Below are positions 8,498-17,966 of a stretch of 64,000 nt of DNA, piece after piece (position 1 is the stretch's first letter; every line of letters begins with the position of its first letter). Position numbers and translations under genes: made by a program. Origin of the DNA: Paenibacillaceae bacterium (GTDB lineage Bacteria > Bacillota > Bacilli > Paenibacillales > CANHGK01); contig CANHGK010000003.1 of the NCBI GenBank assembly GCA_947460235.1, positions 1 through 64,000 on the forward strand, read 5' to 3'. The notes below the pieces were generated by a model. It searched no databases. It was given only the letters and a program-made list of their open reading frames with translations, and had not been told where the DNA came from.

Positions 8498-9941
8498 TGT
8501 GACGATCGGCTCCTCTACGATTTGTTGGTTTATTTTGAATGGTTGGTTTATTTTCTTTTGTTTCTTTGTCTACAGGAGGTTTGTATTGCCCCGCTCTGTA
8601 AATTCTCGGCGAATTATTTGCCTTTTTGGCTGCAACAATCGCTTTTTGTGCGGCCGCTCTTGCCTTTGTTCCTTTGGTACCTTTGACAATATTTGCAGCG
8701 CTGCGTTTGGCCTTAATTTCTTCTGCGGACGGTCGTGTGCGACCTTCGATTAATTCACGTGTTTTCTTCGGTTGCACGATTCGATCAGCAATTTCTCCAG
8801 CGTGTAATTTTTTAGGATTCATTTTCATGCTTCCCTGTTTCTCAAACTCACGCAATTTTTCCCACTCATGTGCGGCAACAAGTGCAACGGCAATTCCGTC
8901 CATACCCGCACGAGCTGTACGACCATTCCGATGAGTGAACCATTCCATATTTTGCGGCAAATCATAGTGGAAAATATGGGAGATCCCTTCTACATCAATT
9001 CCACGTGCCGCCAAATCCGTAGCAACGAGCCATTGAATTTTACCGGTCCGGAATCGTTGAACAACTTGTTTGCGCTGTCTCGGGTGCAAATCACCGTGAA
9101 GCAATATACAATCAAAACCTGCACCAGCCATTGCTGAACCGAGTGCTTCTGCGCGAACACGCGTATTCGTAAACACGATCCCCAAGTATGGGTTGTACAT
9201 GCGCGCAAGTTCGAAGAAATTCGCTTCGCGTTCTGGATCGGTCACTTCAAATGCGTGTAATTCCAGGGTTGATACCGGTGTCCAACGGTCATCAACTTGA
9301 ACGTACAACGGTTCTTTCATAAACGGCAATACGATACGTTTAATTTTCTCCGGCATCGTCGCCGAGAACATGCCTTTTTGAGCGCGTGGTGATTTACGAA
9401 GCCACTCGCCTACTTGCTCGACGAAGCCCATTTTGACCATCGTATCCGCTTCATCTACAATGACCCAGCGCATACTATCTAATGAGATCAGTTTCCGTTT
9501 CAGTGCTTCTTCACAACGTCCGACCGTGGCCACGATGATGTGCGGTGCGTTTTTTAATTTATCAAATTGCCGCTCAGTGTCGACACCGCCGCTAAGCAAA
9601 ATGCTTCGTAATCGAATTTCATTACCTTCTGCATCTCGACCGACCGCATCATCTTGCGATGCGAACACTTGGATCGTCTGATGAATTTGCTGAGCAAGTT
9701 CACGGGATGGCGTCAAAATAAGCGCTTGCGACGCATCGCTATTTAATTTCACTTTTTGTAAGATCGGCAATAAAAACGCTAACGTTTTGCCTGTTCCCGT
9801 TTTCGATTGAACAATCACGTCATTACCTTCTAAAAACGCCGGAATCGTTTTTTCTTGCACGGGTGTTGGCGTATCAATCGCGAGTTCGCGCAGGCCTTGT
9901 TCGATAAATAAACGAAAGCCGTACGACTGCATAGTTTCCAT
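8439..9941 (-). CDS. DEAD/DEAH-box ATP-dependent RNA helicase
   Basis: Motifs QSKTGTGKT, DEAD, SAT, HRNGRTARAG; basic C-terminal extension. Confidence 0.95.
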   Translation of the reverse strand: METMQSYGFRLFIEQGLRELAIDTPTPVQEKTIPAFLEGNDVIVQSKTGTGKTLAFLLPILQKVKLNSDASQALILTPSRELAQQIHQTIQVFASQDDAVGRDAEGNEIRLRSILLSGGVDTERQFDKLKNAPHIIVATVGRCEEALKRKLISLDSMRWVIVDEADTMVKMGFVEQVGEWLRKSPRAQKGMFSATMPEKIKRIVLPFMKEPLYVQVDDRWTPVSTLELHAFEVTDPEREANFFELARMYNPYLGIVFTNTRVRAEALGSAMAGAGFDCILLHGDLHPRQRKQVVQRFRTGKIQWLVATDLAARGIDVEGISHIFHYDLPQNMEWFTHRNGRTARAGMDGIAVALVAAHEWEKLREFEKQGSMKMNPKKLHAGEIADRIVQPKKTRELIEGRTRPSAEEIKAKRSAANIVKGTKGTKARAAAQKAIVAAKKANNSPRIYRAGQYKPPVDKETKENKPTIQNKPTNRRGADRHNGKVQTVRRPEGKGRPSQK

Positions 9942-10081
9942 GATAGTGTTTCATCCTTTCAATGGCGGGCAAACGCCCGTCTCATTTGATATGATACGCT
10001 CTTGTATTGATATATGGCAAGGGATGGGCTAATCTTGAATCATACAACTTTGTGATTTTTAGCGAAAGGAGCCTCGTTTCC

Positions 10082-10267
10082 GTGGCAGATACTGGTTCAC
10101 TTACGACATTTATTATTGTTTCATTTTTACTTGGTGGCTATCTCGTCTGGAAAAAAGATACACTACCTTATGGTGCACGGCGTGGCTTGGCCTTGCTTGC
10201 GATCGTGATGATCACAATGTCTTTCGGCTTAATTGTTTACAGTTTTTTCGTTCCTGCGTTGCCATAG
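10082..10267 (+). CDS. Small membrane protein, hypothetical
   Basis: GTG start preceded by AAAGGAG; two predicted TM helices. The ORF track starts at 10007. Confidence 0.65.
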   Translation: MADTGSLTTFIIVSFLLGGYLVWKKDTLPYGARRGLALLAIVMITMSFGLIVYSFFVPALP

Positions 10268-10294
10268 CATACACACTTTTTGGAGGGATCACGA

Positions 10295-12100
10295 ATGACG
10301 ACATCCGTAAAGAACCGTTCTGAACAACTTGTAACTGACCAATGGAAGTTGAGCGATTTATTTCCTTCCATCGAAGCATGGGAAACTGAATTTACCATGG
10401 TCAAATCGAAACTTGCCGAAATGGCAAACTTTAAAGGCCGACTGCATGAAGTGGATGCATTGCATGCTTGTTTTACGTTAGAAGATGAAATCGGTTTAGC
10501 TGCTGAGCGCTTGTATGTGTTCGCAAATATGTGGCATCACGAAGATACTGCGCTTGCAGAGCCTCAAGGGTACGCGGATCGCACGAAAAAGTTGAGCACC
10601 GAAGTTGGCGAGGCCATGTCTTATATTTCCCCAGAACTGCTCGCACTAGACGATGTACAGCTTCAGGCACTGATCGACCACGAAAAACTTGCATTTTACA
10701 AACAAACGTTAGAAGATCTTTGCCGCATGAAACCACATGTACTTAGCGACGCTGAAGAATCATTACTAGCGCAAGTTGGCCAAGTATCGCAAGCTGCAGG
10801 TACTATTTTTGGCATGCTCAACAATGCCGATTTGCAATTTCCTGAAATCGAAGATGCAAATGGAAACAAAGTACGCCTCACGCACGGCAACTACATTCAA
10901 TTTCTCGAAAACGCGAATCGTGACGTCCGCGCGCGTGCATTCGAAGCAATGTACAGCACGTACAAATCGTTCCGCAACACGTTCGCATCAACGCTAAGTG
11001 CCAACACGTCGAAGAATGTGTTTTATTCGAAAGCACGAAAATACGAATCCGCGCTTCACCAAGCGTTATTCGTTTATGAAATCCCGAAAACGGTGTACAC
11101 GAATTTAATCGACACGATGCATGAGCATTTGCCATTGTTACATCGCTATTTTGCCATCCGCAAGCGCTTGTTAAAAGTAGATGAACTGCATATGTATGAT
11201 TTGTTCGTTCCGCTTGTCGACGCAGTCGATTGGAAAATCACCTATTCCGACGCGAAAGCGAAAGTACTCGATTCCCTCAAACCACTTGGTGAAAATTATT
11301 TACGCGTGCTAAACGAAGGATTTACGAATCGCTGGATTGACGTATATGAGAATTCTGGGAAACGAAGCGGCGCATACAGTTGGGGCGCATTCGGCACGCA
11401 TCCATATGTTCTGCTCAACCATAAAGAAAACTTGAACAGCATGTTTACACTCACACACGAGATGGGTCATGCGTTGCATTCCTATTTTTCAGATCAAACC
11501 CAAGCGTACCGGTACGCGCAGTACACCATTTTCAATGCCGAAGTCGCATCCACATTAAATGAAGCGCTATTGATGAGTCATTTGCTCAACAACGCGTCCG
11601 AGGACAAAGACTTACTATATTTATTGACGTATTACGCCGATCAGTTCCGTACGACCGTGTTCCGTCAAGTTATGTTCGCAGAGTTCGAAATGCGCACGCA
11701 CGATATGGCGCAACAAGGTGTTCCGCTCACCGCTCAGTCGATGAGTGAACTATATTATGAATTAGTTAAGCAGTTCCACGGTCCAGACATGGTTGTCGAT
11801 GAAGTGATCGAAATGGAATGGGCACGAATCCCGCACTTCTATTCCAGTTTCTACGTGTACCAATACGCAACTGGTTTCTCTGCTGCAACAAGCTTAGCAT
11901 CACAAATTTTGAACGAAGGCCAACCGGCCGTCGACCGCTATCTTGGATTCCTTCAAAGCGGAGGCAGTGCAGATTCCATAACGCTACTCAAACGTGCGGG
12001 TGTCGATATGTCATCGCCGGAACCAATCCGCCAAGCACTCTCGGTATTCAGCGATGTACTTGATCGCATGGAAGCTGTCGTTGCTCGTATGGGGCTGTAA
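10295..12100 (+). CDS. pepF: Oligoendopeptidase F (M3 family)
   Basis: HEMGHALHSYF zinc motif in a full-length M3B-type protein; ATG 10295 after TGGAGGGA. Confidence 0.95.
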   Translation: MTTSVKNRSEQLVTDQWKLSDLFPSIEAWETEFTMVKSKLAEMANFKGRLHEVDALHACFTLEDEIGLAAERLYVFANMWHHEDTALAEPQGYADRTKKLSTEVGEAMSYISPELLALDDVQLQALIDHEKLAFYKQTLEDLCRMKPHVLSDAEESLLAQVGQVSQAAGTIFGMLNNADLQFPEIEDANGNKVRLTHGNYIQFLENANRDVRARAFEAMYSTYKSFRNTFASTLSANTSKNVFYSKARKYESALHQALFVYEIPKTVYTNLIDTMHEHLPLLHRYFAIRKRLLKVDELHMYDLFVPLVDAVDWKITYSDAKAKVLDSLKPLGENYLRVLNEGFTNRWIDVYENSGKRSGAYSWGAFGTHPYVLLNHKENLNSMFTLTHEMGHALHSYFSDQTQAYRYAQYTIFNAEVASTLNEALLMSHLLNNASEDKDLLYLLTYYADQFRTTVFRQVMFAEFEMRTHDMAQQGVPLTAQSMSELYYELVKQFHGPDMVVDEVIEMEWARIPHFYSSFYVYQYATGFSAATSLASQILNEGQPAVDRYLGFLQSGGSADSITLLKRAGVDMSSPEPIRQALSVFSDVLDRMEAVVARMGL

Positions 12101-12107
12101 AGAAAAT

Positions 12108-12158
12108 CAAAAGACGCAGTTGTGCGGTGGAAATCACCGCGCGCTGCGTCTTTTTTCA
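12108..12158. terminator. Bidirectional terminator between convergent pepF and serpin genes
   Basis: aaaagacgcag...ctgcgtctttttt hairpin with A-run and T-run. Confidence 0.75.
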
Positions 12159-12169
12159 TGCAACTAATG

Positions 12170-13453
12170 TCAGTTTGTAGGCGGCACATTCATGACGCCC
12201 ATAAATAACATCGTGTCGGATTTCGAATCATAGATCGTGTAAAAAAACGGCCGATTGACGCTCATCGTTACAGGATCTCTCGACATGACAGCGGTAGCAA
12301 TCATCTCAATCGCAGTCGCAGCCGCCGCTTCCGTTCCCTCTTCATTGACATTTATTTTTGACTGTTGAATCACTTGACTAATCGCAAGCGGTACCTTTGA
12401 TGTCGTCAACTTACTGAAGTCCGCTTTTATAAACGCTTGTTTGACCCCGAGCAATTTAAGAATAGGAATGAAATCAACGCGATTTGCCATTGTGAATTTT
12501 GGCATAGACAAATCAAGATCAATCTGTCGAAACTGCCCTTTCCAGCGTTGCCAATTCGCATCGGTGATCTGTTTTATTACATCAGATAGATCACCATTTT
12601 CTTTCGGTAAAAATACATACATCGACAAATTTCCATTTCCATAAGGCAACGAAATCGCCTGAAACGTTGGTTTTTCCAAATAGTTAATGTAAGCGGATGA
12701 ATGCATAAACGGAATGTTCTTCTCTTTACCACGATAATAGAATGGTTGGTCGAATGTACTTTCCACCTTAAAGGGCAATTGCCATTTTGCTTTGAAATAA
12801 AGCGTATTGATGATCATCATGACCGCCGACGAGTCGAGTGAATCAAATAATTTTGGAACGAGTTTGTTGGTTTTGTCACTTACCCAGTGATTGATCAAAT
12901 CTTTTGTGTTCACATCTGTAAAATCAACGTTACGTATTTCCGCCGAATTGACCGTTTTGTTTTTCGTTAAAAACGTTGGAATGATCGGGAAACTTTTTTG
13001 CACCCACAACGAATTCGCCATTTTAACGCTGATGGAAGCATCGGATGTAAGCAATTTTCTCAGTGAAAGTGCATACGCCAATTGCAACTGCGACTCGTCC
13101 AATTCATGAAACTGAAATGCCTTCGCAAATTCTTTTTTAGTTTGTCCGGCCGATACAGGATAGAGAATCGTAAATGCCGAATAAATACTGACAGGTGAGA
13201 CGATCGCATTCCCCTTAGAGAACTGCTCGGCGGACAACATTTTTTGTAATAGGCTGAAACTAAACACTCGTTCACGCGATTGTACCTTATGCTGTTCCAC
13301 ATCTAATAAAAGAGGTGATGATTTCTCCGCAAATGCCGGAATCGGTCGATACGGCTTTGTCATCGCGAAACTAGTCTCAAACAACATTAAAAAGCTTGTG
13401 AAAAAAAGTGCCACGATCAAACTCATTTTAACAATGAAACGCTCCATCACCAT
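12170..13453 (-). CDS. Secreted serpin (serine protease inhibitor)
   Basis: Serpin body plus hinge/reactive loop NVNEEGTEAAAATAIEMIATAVMSRDPVTMSVNRPFFYTIYD; signal-peptide-like N-terminus. Confidence 0.93.
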   Translation of the reverse strand: MVMERFIVKMSLIVALFFTSFLMLFETSFAMTKPYRPIPAFAEKSSPLLLDVEQHKVQSRERVFSFSLLQKMLSAEQFSKGNAIVSPVSIYSAFTILYPVSAGQTKKEFAKAFQFHELDESQLQLAYALSLRKLLTSDASISVKMANSLWVQKSFPIIPTFLTKNKTVNSAEIRNVDFTDVNTKDLINHWVSDKTNKLVPKLFDSLDSSAVMMIINTLYFKAKWQLPFKVESTFDQPFYYRGKEKNIPFMHSSAYINYLEKPTFQAISLPYGNGNLSMYVFLPKENGDLSDVIKQITDANWQRWKGQFRQIDLDLSMPKFTMANRVDFIPILKLLGVKQAFIKADFSKLTTSKVPLAISQVIQQSKINVNEEGTEAAAATAIEMIATAVMSRDPVTMSVNRPFFYTIYDSKSDTMLFMGVMNVPPTN

Positions 13454-13714
13454 ATCAATTACACCTCCATGATCTTATTTTACTACAATTACTGACGTGC
13501 ATTACCTCCAATAAGTTGCGCATCAGCACAAAAACAACCCATTTTTAAAATTTAAAGGCACAGTTTACGTACATTATAAAATAGTTTAATTCTAAATATT
13601 CAGAATTCTATTAATTATCTTATTAAAACAAATCTAAAAAACATCTTTTTATACATGTTTTAAAACCTTTGCACAAATTTAAATAACAAGGGATCTTGAA
13701 ATTAGCATTTCTTT

Positions 13715-13786
13715 TTTCGGTCGCGTTTCGGTGTCATTTCGGTTTTATTTCGGTACCGAAAAAAAGTGCTGCTTAATTGTTTCGGT
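13715..13786 (+). promoter_or_regulatory. Phased direct-repeat array: five TTTCGGT copies plus one inverted copy
   Basis: TTTCGGT at 13715, 13726, 13737, 13748 (11-bp period) and 13780; ACCGAAA at 13755 forms palindrome TTTCGGTACCGAAA. Confidence 0.7.
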
Positions 13787-13850
13787 GTCATATTCCACTC
13801 ATTATGTTACTGTTTCCTTTGTTAAAATATATAAAAGGAGAGAAACTAAA

Positions 13851-16800
13851 ATGAAAAAAATTGTATCCAAATTACTTTCAATCCTCTTAATGTTGAACGT
13901 AATGATGCCGTTTTTGGTAGCAAACGCTGCTGCAACCAATCCAAACGTGACGTTTTATGTTGATCAGTGCAAAACCACAACTGGTCAATCATGCTGGGTC
14001 GTAGGAGACTTTAGCAATTGGAGCACAACCGGAGGGATTGGCGGATTAAAGCTATTCACCAATCAAAATGGAGTTACGTATCCGAAATGGATGATGTCTA
14101 AATCATTTACTACAACTGCCATTCAGTTTAAGTTTGCTGTGGTGAATGATTCCACAGGTGCAATTGTTTCTTACGAGTCTTTAACCGCGAATCGCAGTTT
14201 AACACCAGTGGATGGCTCAACATATACAGCAACTTATGGTGTCGCAGGCGGAACAGTGGTAACACCAAGTGTTACAGCTACACCAACAAAAACGCCTGTA
14301 CCTACGGCTACTCCAATTGTGACGAGTGTGCCAACAGCGACACCTACAAAAACACCGATTCCAACAGCGACACCAACACCTGATCCAAAAATACCTGCGA
14401 TTACGTACACCACGGACAGTTCAGGTGGATATTATGACATTCGAGTTAAAATTACGGATTCAGATACAGGTCCAAGCAGTTTAACGATGACGGTAACTTC
14501 AAGTAACCAATCAATTGTTGCAGATAATAAACTCTCGTATGACAAAGTAAGTTCATATTACGATCGAATTGTTCGAATTCTATCGTTTGCAGGTGGATAT
14601 GGTCAAACGAATATAACAATCATGGTTTCTGATGGATCTCATGTTGGGTATGCAACGATTCCAATTATCATGAACGCGCCAACACCAACGCCGATACCTA
14701 CGGCAACACCAGTGCCTACGAAGACACCAGTTCCTACTGCAACACCAACACCAACACCAAAACCAACTGCAACACCTGTTCCAACTGCAACACCATCACC
14801 AACGCCGACACCGGTGCCAACATATAGTGTGCACTTATTTTATAAACCAACAATCTGGACTGAGGATACCGCGTATGCTTATGTGCTTGCGCAAACCGGT
14901 TTTGCAACAGGCGGTATTGCTCAATTTAACAACACCCCTGCCGCATATAAGCGCATGATGAAATCCAATAGCAATCCCGGATTTTTTGAAACCACCGTTA
15001 CGTACCAAGGAATTTATGGTGCACGGGTTCAGTTTACAAATGGCGATGGCATTTGGGACAGCAGTGATCAATATGGAATTACAAAAGGCGACGTGACTGT
15101 ATTGGGTCAAAAGGTATATGGGGGAACCCCTGCGCCTGCATTAAAAACGCCATCTCCTTCGCCAACTATTGCACCAACCGATAAACCGGTTCCTCCTAAT
15201 ACCATCGTCGTTTATTATCGCAATAGTAACTGGTGGTATGATGGTGGTCAAAGTTTCCGCGATCCGTATAATCCAGGTATCAATAATGAAGCGGTATCCA
15301 TTATTTATGGATTTGCATCTACTCCGAATCCTGCAGCGCCATCGAGCACACCTAGCATTGCATGGAAACCAAGCGGAGCTGGAACGAGTACCATTGGAAT
15401 GATTCATACGGGATATGGAGGGGCAACACTTTCTAAATCAAAAAAATATGAAGGTTATTGGGAAGGTGAAATCACCATTCCTACTGGAGCAGACCCCCGC
15501 GTGAATTTGATGTTCCATAATTATTTTGGCATATTAGATGATGGTGGTAATAAGCAAACTCCTTATTATAACCAATGTTATCCGCCAGCTTGTACGTTTA
15601 CTGATGGTGTATGGAACGCAGGCCCTCCGTCCAATTCGCCTTCTCTTTCGCCAGCGCCAATGACTGCCATTCAGATGGTTTCTGGAAGTAAGCATCACTT
15701 AATTCTTCGTTCGGATGGAACAGTTTGGGCATGGGGAGATAACACGTACGGACAGCTTGGCATTGGCACGGATGTCTTTTGGGTACAAAAAGGCAAACCA
15801 ATTGCTACACCAGCACCAGTCACCTATGTCGATGAAGCACATGCAGTACGTATTGTTGGGCTTAAAAACATCAAACAATTGTTTGCAGGAGCGAACTCAT
15901 CGTTTGCACTACTCGGCGATGGCACACTCATGGCATGGGGACAAAATGATTGCGGTCAGCTTGGCGATTTAAACTTTAATCTAAATTATGGCGATTTTGA
16001 TGCCAGAGTATATTCCCCGATGATCAGTCGTTCGCCTAAAGACGCTTATGGAAAACCCATTTGGAATACGAATTCAGATTATGCAATTAAACAAGTTGCT
16101 TCAGAAGTTGAAAACACGCATGTGCTATTAAACAACGGACTTGTTTATTCGTTTGGAAAAGATGGTGGACGATACAAACTTGGAGGCGTTTATCCAAATA
16201 CCGTTCGTTTTGGGCCGCAATTACTCAAAGAAGTTCGTCCCGTTACAATGAAAGCGGTCGCGGTGCCTTATGATCTTGTACTTGATAAAGTACCTTCTCC
16301 ATTTAACATCGCAATGAAAGCTTTTGGTGTTATTTTGAAAACGGTGATCCCAGATTTATCATCTTGTAATGTATTTTGCGTGACCATTCCATATGCGATT
16401 GATGGACCTGTTGATATCATTCCGCAAAATAATGGGCATTGGAGCACGGGCTTTGTTCCAGATCCGAGAAAACCACTTGAGTTAAATGCGACAAATTCGA
16501 TTGCTGCGTTTGTAGCAAACGTCGCAAATCAAGGGCAATATAACATTCGGTTAAAAGATACTGGCATCAATGTGATTTCAAATGGAGATTTACCAGAGAT
16601 TGCACTTGGTTCAGCGGTCAACTCTCCTACGTCTTATTTATCACCAGATGGAATCTACACAATTACTGGATTTTCAACGAAGACGCTACTTCCAAACAAT
16701 AGCGCTTCAAGTCCGAACCCATCAAAAATTGTAGATATGCGTTCCGGTCTTCATCACACCATTTTACTTCGCGCGGATGGCCATGTTTCCGCATTGGGAG

Positions 16801-17399
16801 ATAACACACAAGGACAAGTCGGATCCAGTAAGTCATATGGTTCTAGTTTATTTTCAGAAATTAGCAATGTAATTGGCATGGACAATATCGTATGTAAGCA
16901 AATCGCAGCAAGTGATACAGGTTCCGCATGTTTGGATCAAAGCGGAAAACTGTATGCATGGGGAACGATTCCAAATGTAATTTCCAGAGATCAAGGGGTA
17001 CAACTCATTACCAACAATGTACAAAGTATTGGCTCAAAATCATTCAATGGACTTCTCATTGCGCAGTACATTGCGCAAGTGAATCAACGAACGTGGTATT
17101 ATGTCGGTGCAAACGAATCTGTTCTAAATGAGCGAATGAAACAAGCATTTGCAGATGGTGCCGCGCAGTGGAGCATGGACGCGGATGCACGGGTAAGCTA
17201 CATCCGATCAGATGGAACGGCTTGGGTGACGAGCGACAGCGACTACAAACCAGGCCCAATGAAAATTGGTGTTCCGTACCGAAATGATGTGATGACCTGG
17301 GTTAGTCAAATTGGAACCAGTGTTCGTCTCACAAATGCAGGGATTGATTGGTTCAATCATCCTACGGGTTGGCTTCCAACGGTAAACCCAACTCCTTAA
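13851..17399 (+). CDS. Large secreted starch-binding-module/RCC1-repeat protein
   Basis: ATG 13851 after AAAGGAGAG; signal peptide; CBM20-like N-terminus; TP-rich linkers; CBM26/CBM25-like modules (YSVHLFYKPTIW..., NTIVVYYRNSNWW...); RCC1 repeats (SGSKHHLILRSDGTVWAWGDNTYGQLGIG). The ORF track starts at 13731. Confidence 0.85.
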   Translation: MKKIVSKLLSILLMLNVMMPFLVANAAATNPNVTFYVDQCKTTTGQSCWVVGDFSNWSTTGGIGGLKLFTNQNGVTYPKWMMSKSFTTTAIQFKFAVVNDSTGAIVSYESLTANRSLTPVDGSTYTATYGVAGGTVVTPSVTATPTKTPVPTATPIVTSVPTATPTKTPIPTATPTPDPKIPAITYTTDSSGGYYDIRVKITDSDTGPSSLTMTVTSSNQSIVADNKLSYDKVSSYYDRIVRILSFAGGYGQTNITIMVSDGSHVGYATIPIIMNAPTPTPIPTATPVPTKTPVPTATPTPTPKPTATPVPTATPSPTPTPVPTYSVHLFYKPTIWTEDTAYAYVLAQTGFATGGIAQFNNTPAAYKRMMKSNSNPGFFETTVTYQGIYGARVQFTNGDGIWDSSDQYGITKGDVTVLGQKVYGGTPAPALKTPSPSPTIAPTDKPVPPNTIVVYYRNSNWWYDGGQSFRDPYNPGINNEAVSIIYGFASTPNPAAPSSTPSIAWKPSGAGTSTIGMIHTGYGGATLSKSKKYEGYWEGEITIPTGADPRVNLMFHNYFGILDDGGNKQTPYYNQCYPPACTFTDGVWNAGPPSNSPSLSPAPMTAIQMVSGSKHHLILRSDGTVWAWGDNTYGQLGIGTDVFWVQKGKPIATPAPVTYVDEAHAVRIVGLKNIKQLFAGANSSFALLGDGTLMAWGQNDCGQLGDLNFNLNYGDFDARVYSPMISRSPKDAYGKPIWNTNSDYAIKQVASEVENTHVLLNNGLVYSFGKDGGRYKLGGVYPNTVRFGPQLLKEVRPVTMKAVAVPYDLVLDKVPSPFNIAMKAFGVILKTVIPDLSSCNVFCVTIPYAIDGPVDIIPQNNGHWSTGFVPDPRKPLELNATNSIAAFVANVANQGQYNIRLKDTGINVISNGDLPEIALGSAVNSPTSYLSPDGIYTITGFSTKTLLPNNSASSPNPSKIVDMRSGLHHTILLRADGHVSALGDNTQGQVGSSKSYGSSLFSEISNVIGMDNIVCKQIAASDTGSACLDQSGKLYAWGTIPNVISRDQGVQLITNNVQSIGSKSFNGLLIAQYIAQVNQRTWYYVGANESVLNERMKQAFADGAAQWSMDADARVSYIRSDGTAWVTSDSDYKPGPMKIGVPYRNDVMTWVSQIGTSVRLTNAGIDWFNHPTGWLPTVNPTP

Positions 17400-17430
17400 T
17401 CACAAACAGAAATGATTCACCTTGTGATAA

Positions 17431-17562
17431 ATCAAAACATACGGCATCATTACCCGCGTGTTCCAGAAAAATGGCGTCGTATCCGTTAGCGATTGGTCCA
17501 CAGAATTCAGTGGTCACCCAACCGGATGGTTCGTACAACCAGTTGCAAATGTAATCCAGTAA
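17431..17562 (+). pseudogene. Remnant resembling the C-terminal unit of the preceding CBM/RCC1 protein
   Basis: Open 43-codon stretch IKTYGIITRVFQKNGVVSVSDWSTEFSGHPTGWFVQPVANVIQ* resembles NDVMTWVSQIGTSVRLTNAGIDWFNHPTGWLPTVNPTP*; no start codon or ribosome site. Confidence 0.45.
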
Positions 17563-17566
17563 CAAC

Positions 17567-17609
17567 AAAAGTCATCCTAAAGTGAATTTCACTTTTAGGA
17601 TGACTTTTT
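17567..17609 (+). terminator. Rho-independent terminator
   Basis: aaaagtcatcctaaagtgaa / ttcacttttaggatgacttttt hairpin. Confidence 0.8.
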
Positions 17610-17659
17610 ACGTTCCAAGCTTTGCATTCAAAAATAGGTTTCAGTAAGATAGTGTTGTA

Positions 17660-17854
17660 TTACACGCGCGTTTGACTTTCGAACTTCCCTTTATGAGCTC
17701 CGTCGCAAAATGGCTTTTTATCCGATAATCCACAGCGACATAAGTACACGGACTCTTTGGATTCATATGCATTGCCTTCTCCGTCCAACAATTGTACTGG
17801 ACCTTGAACAAGTAATGGACCATTGTCACGCGCTTGAATTTTTACATCTGACAT
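17660..17854 (-). CDS. CDGSH iron-sulfur domain protein
   Basis: YLCRCGLSDKKPFCDGAHKG. Confidence 0.93.
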   Translation of the reverse strand: MSDVKIQARDNGPLLVQGPVQLLDGEGNAYESKESVYLCRCGLSDKKPFCDGAHKGKFESQTRV

Positions 17855-17966
17855 AAGTGCATGCTCCTCTCGAATTTGGAATGCTATTAAATTGTAAACT
17901 GATCAATCAGTGACTGTCTACTCCCCTATTTTTCAATCATAACCATTTGGAACCGGAGGCATACCA

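Noticed and set aside
7808-8686. 292-aa plus-strand ORF
   Set aside because: Antisense to yebC and the helicase 3' end; Cys/Phe-rich with no motif or ribosome site.
13731-13850. Upstream in-frame extension of the CBM-RCC1 ORF
   Set aside because: ATG 13851 has a strong ribosome site and starts a signal peptide; the extension overlaps the phased repeat array.
17348-17568. 68-aa ORFs on both strands (17348..17554 + and 17362..17568 -)
   Set aside because: Different frames from the one resembling the CBM-RCC1 tail; no ribosome site or motif.
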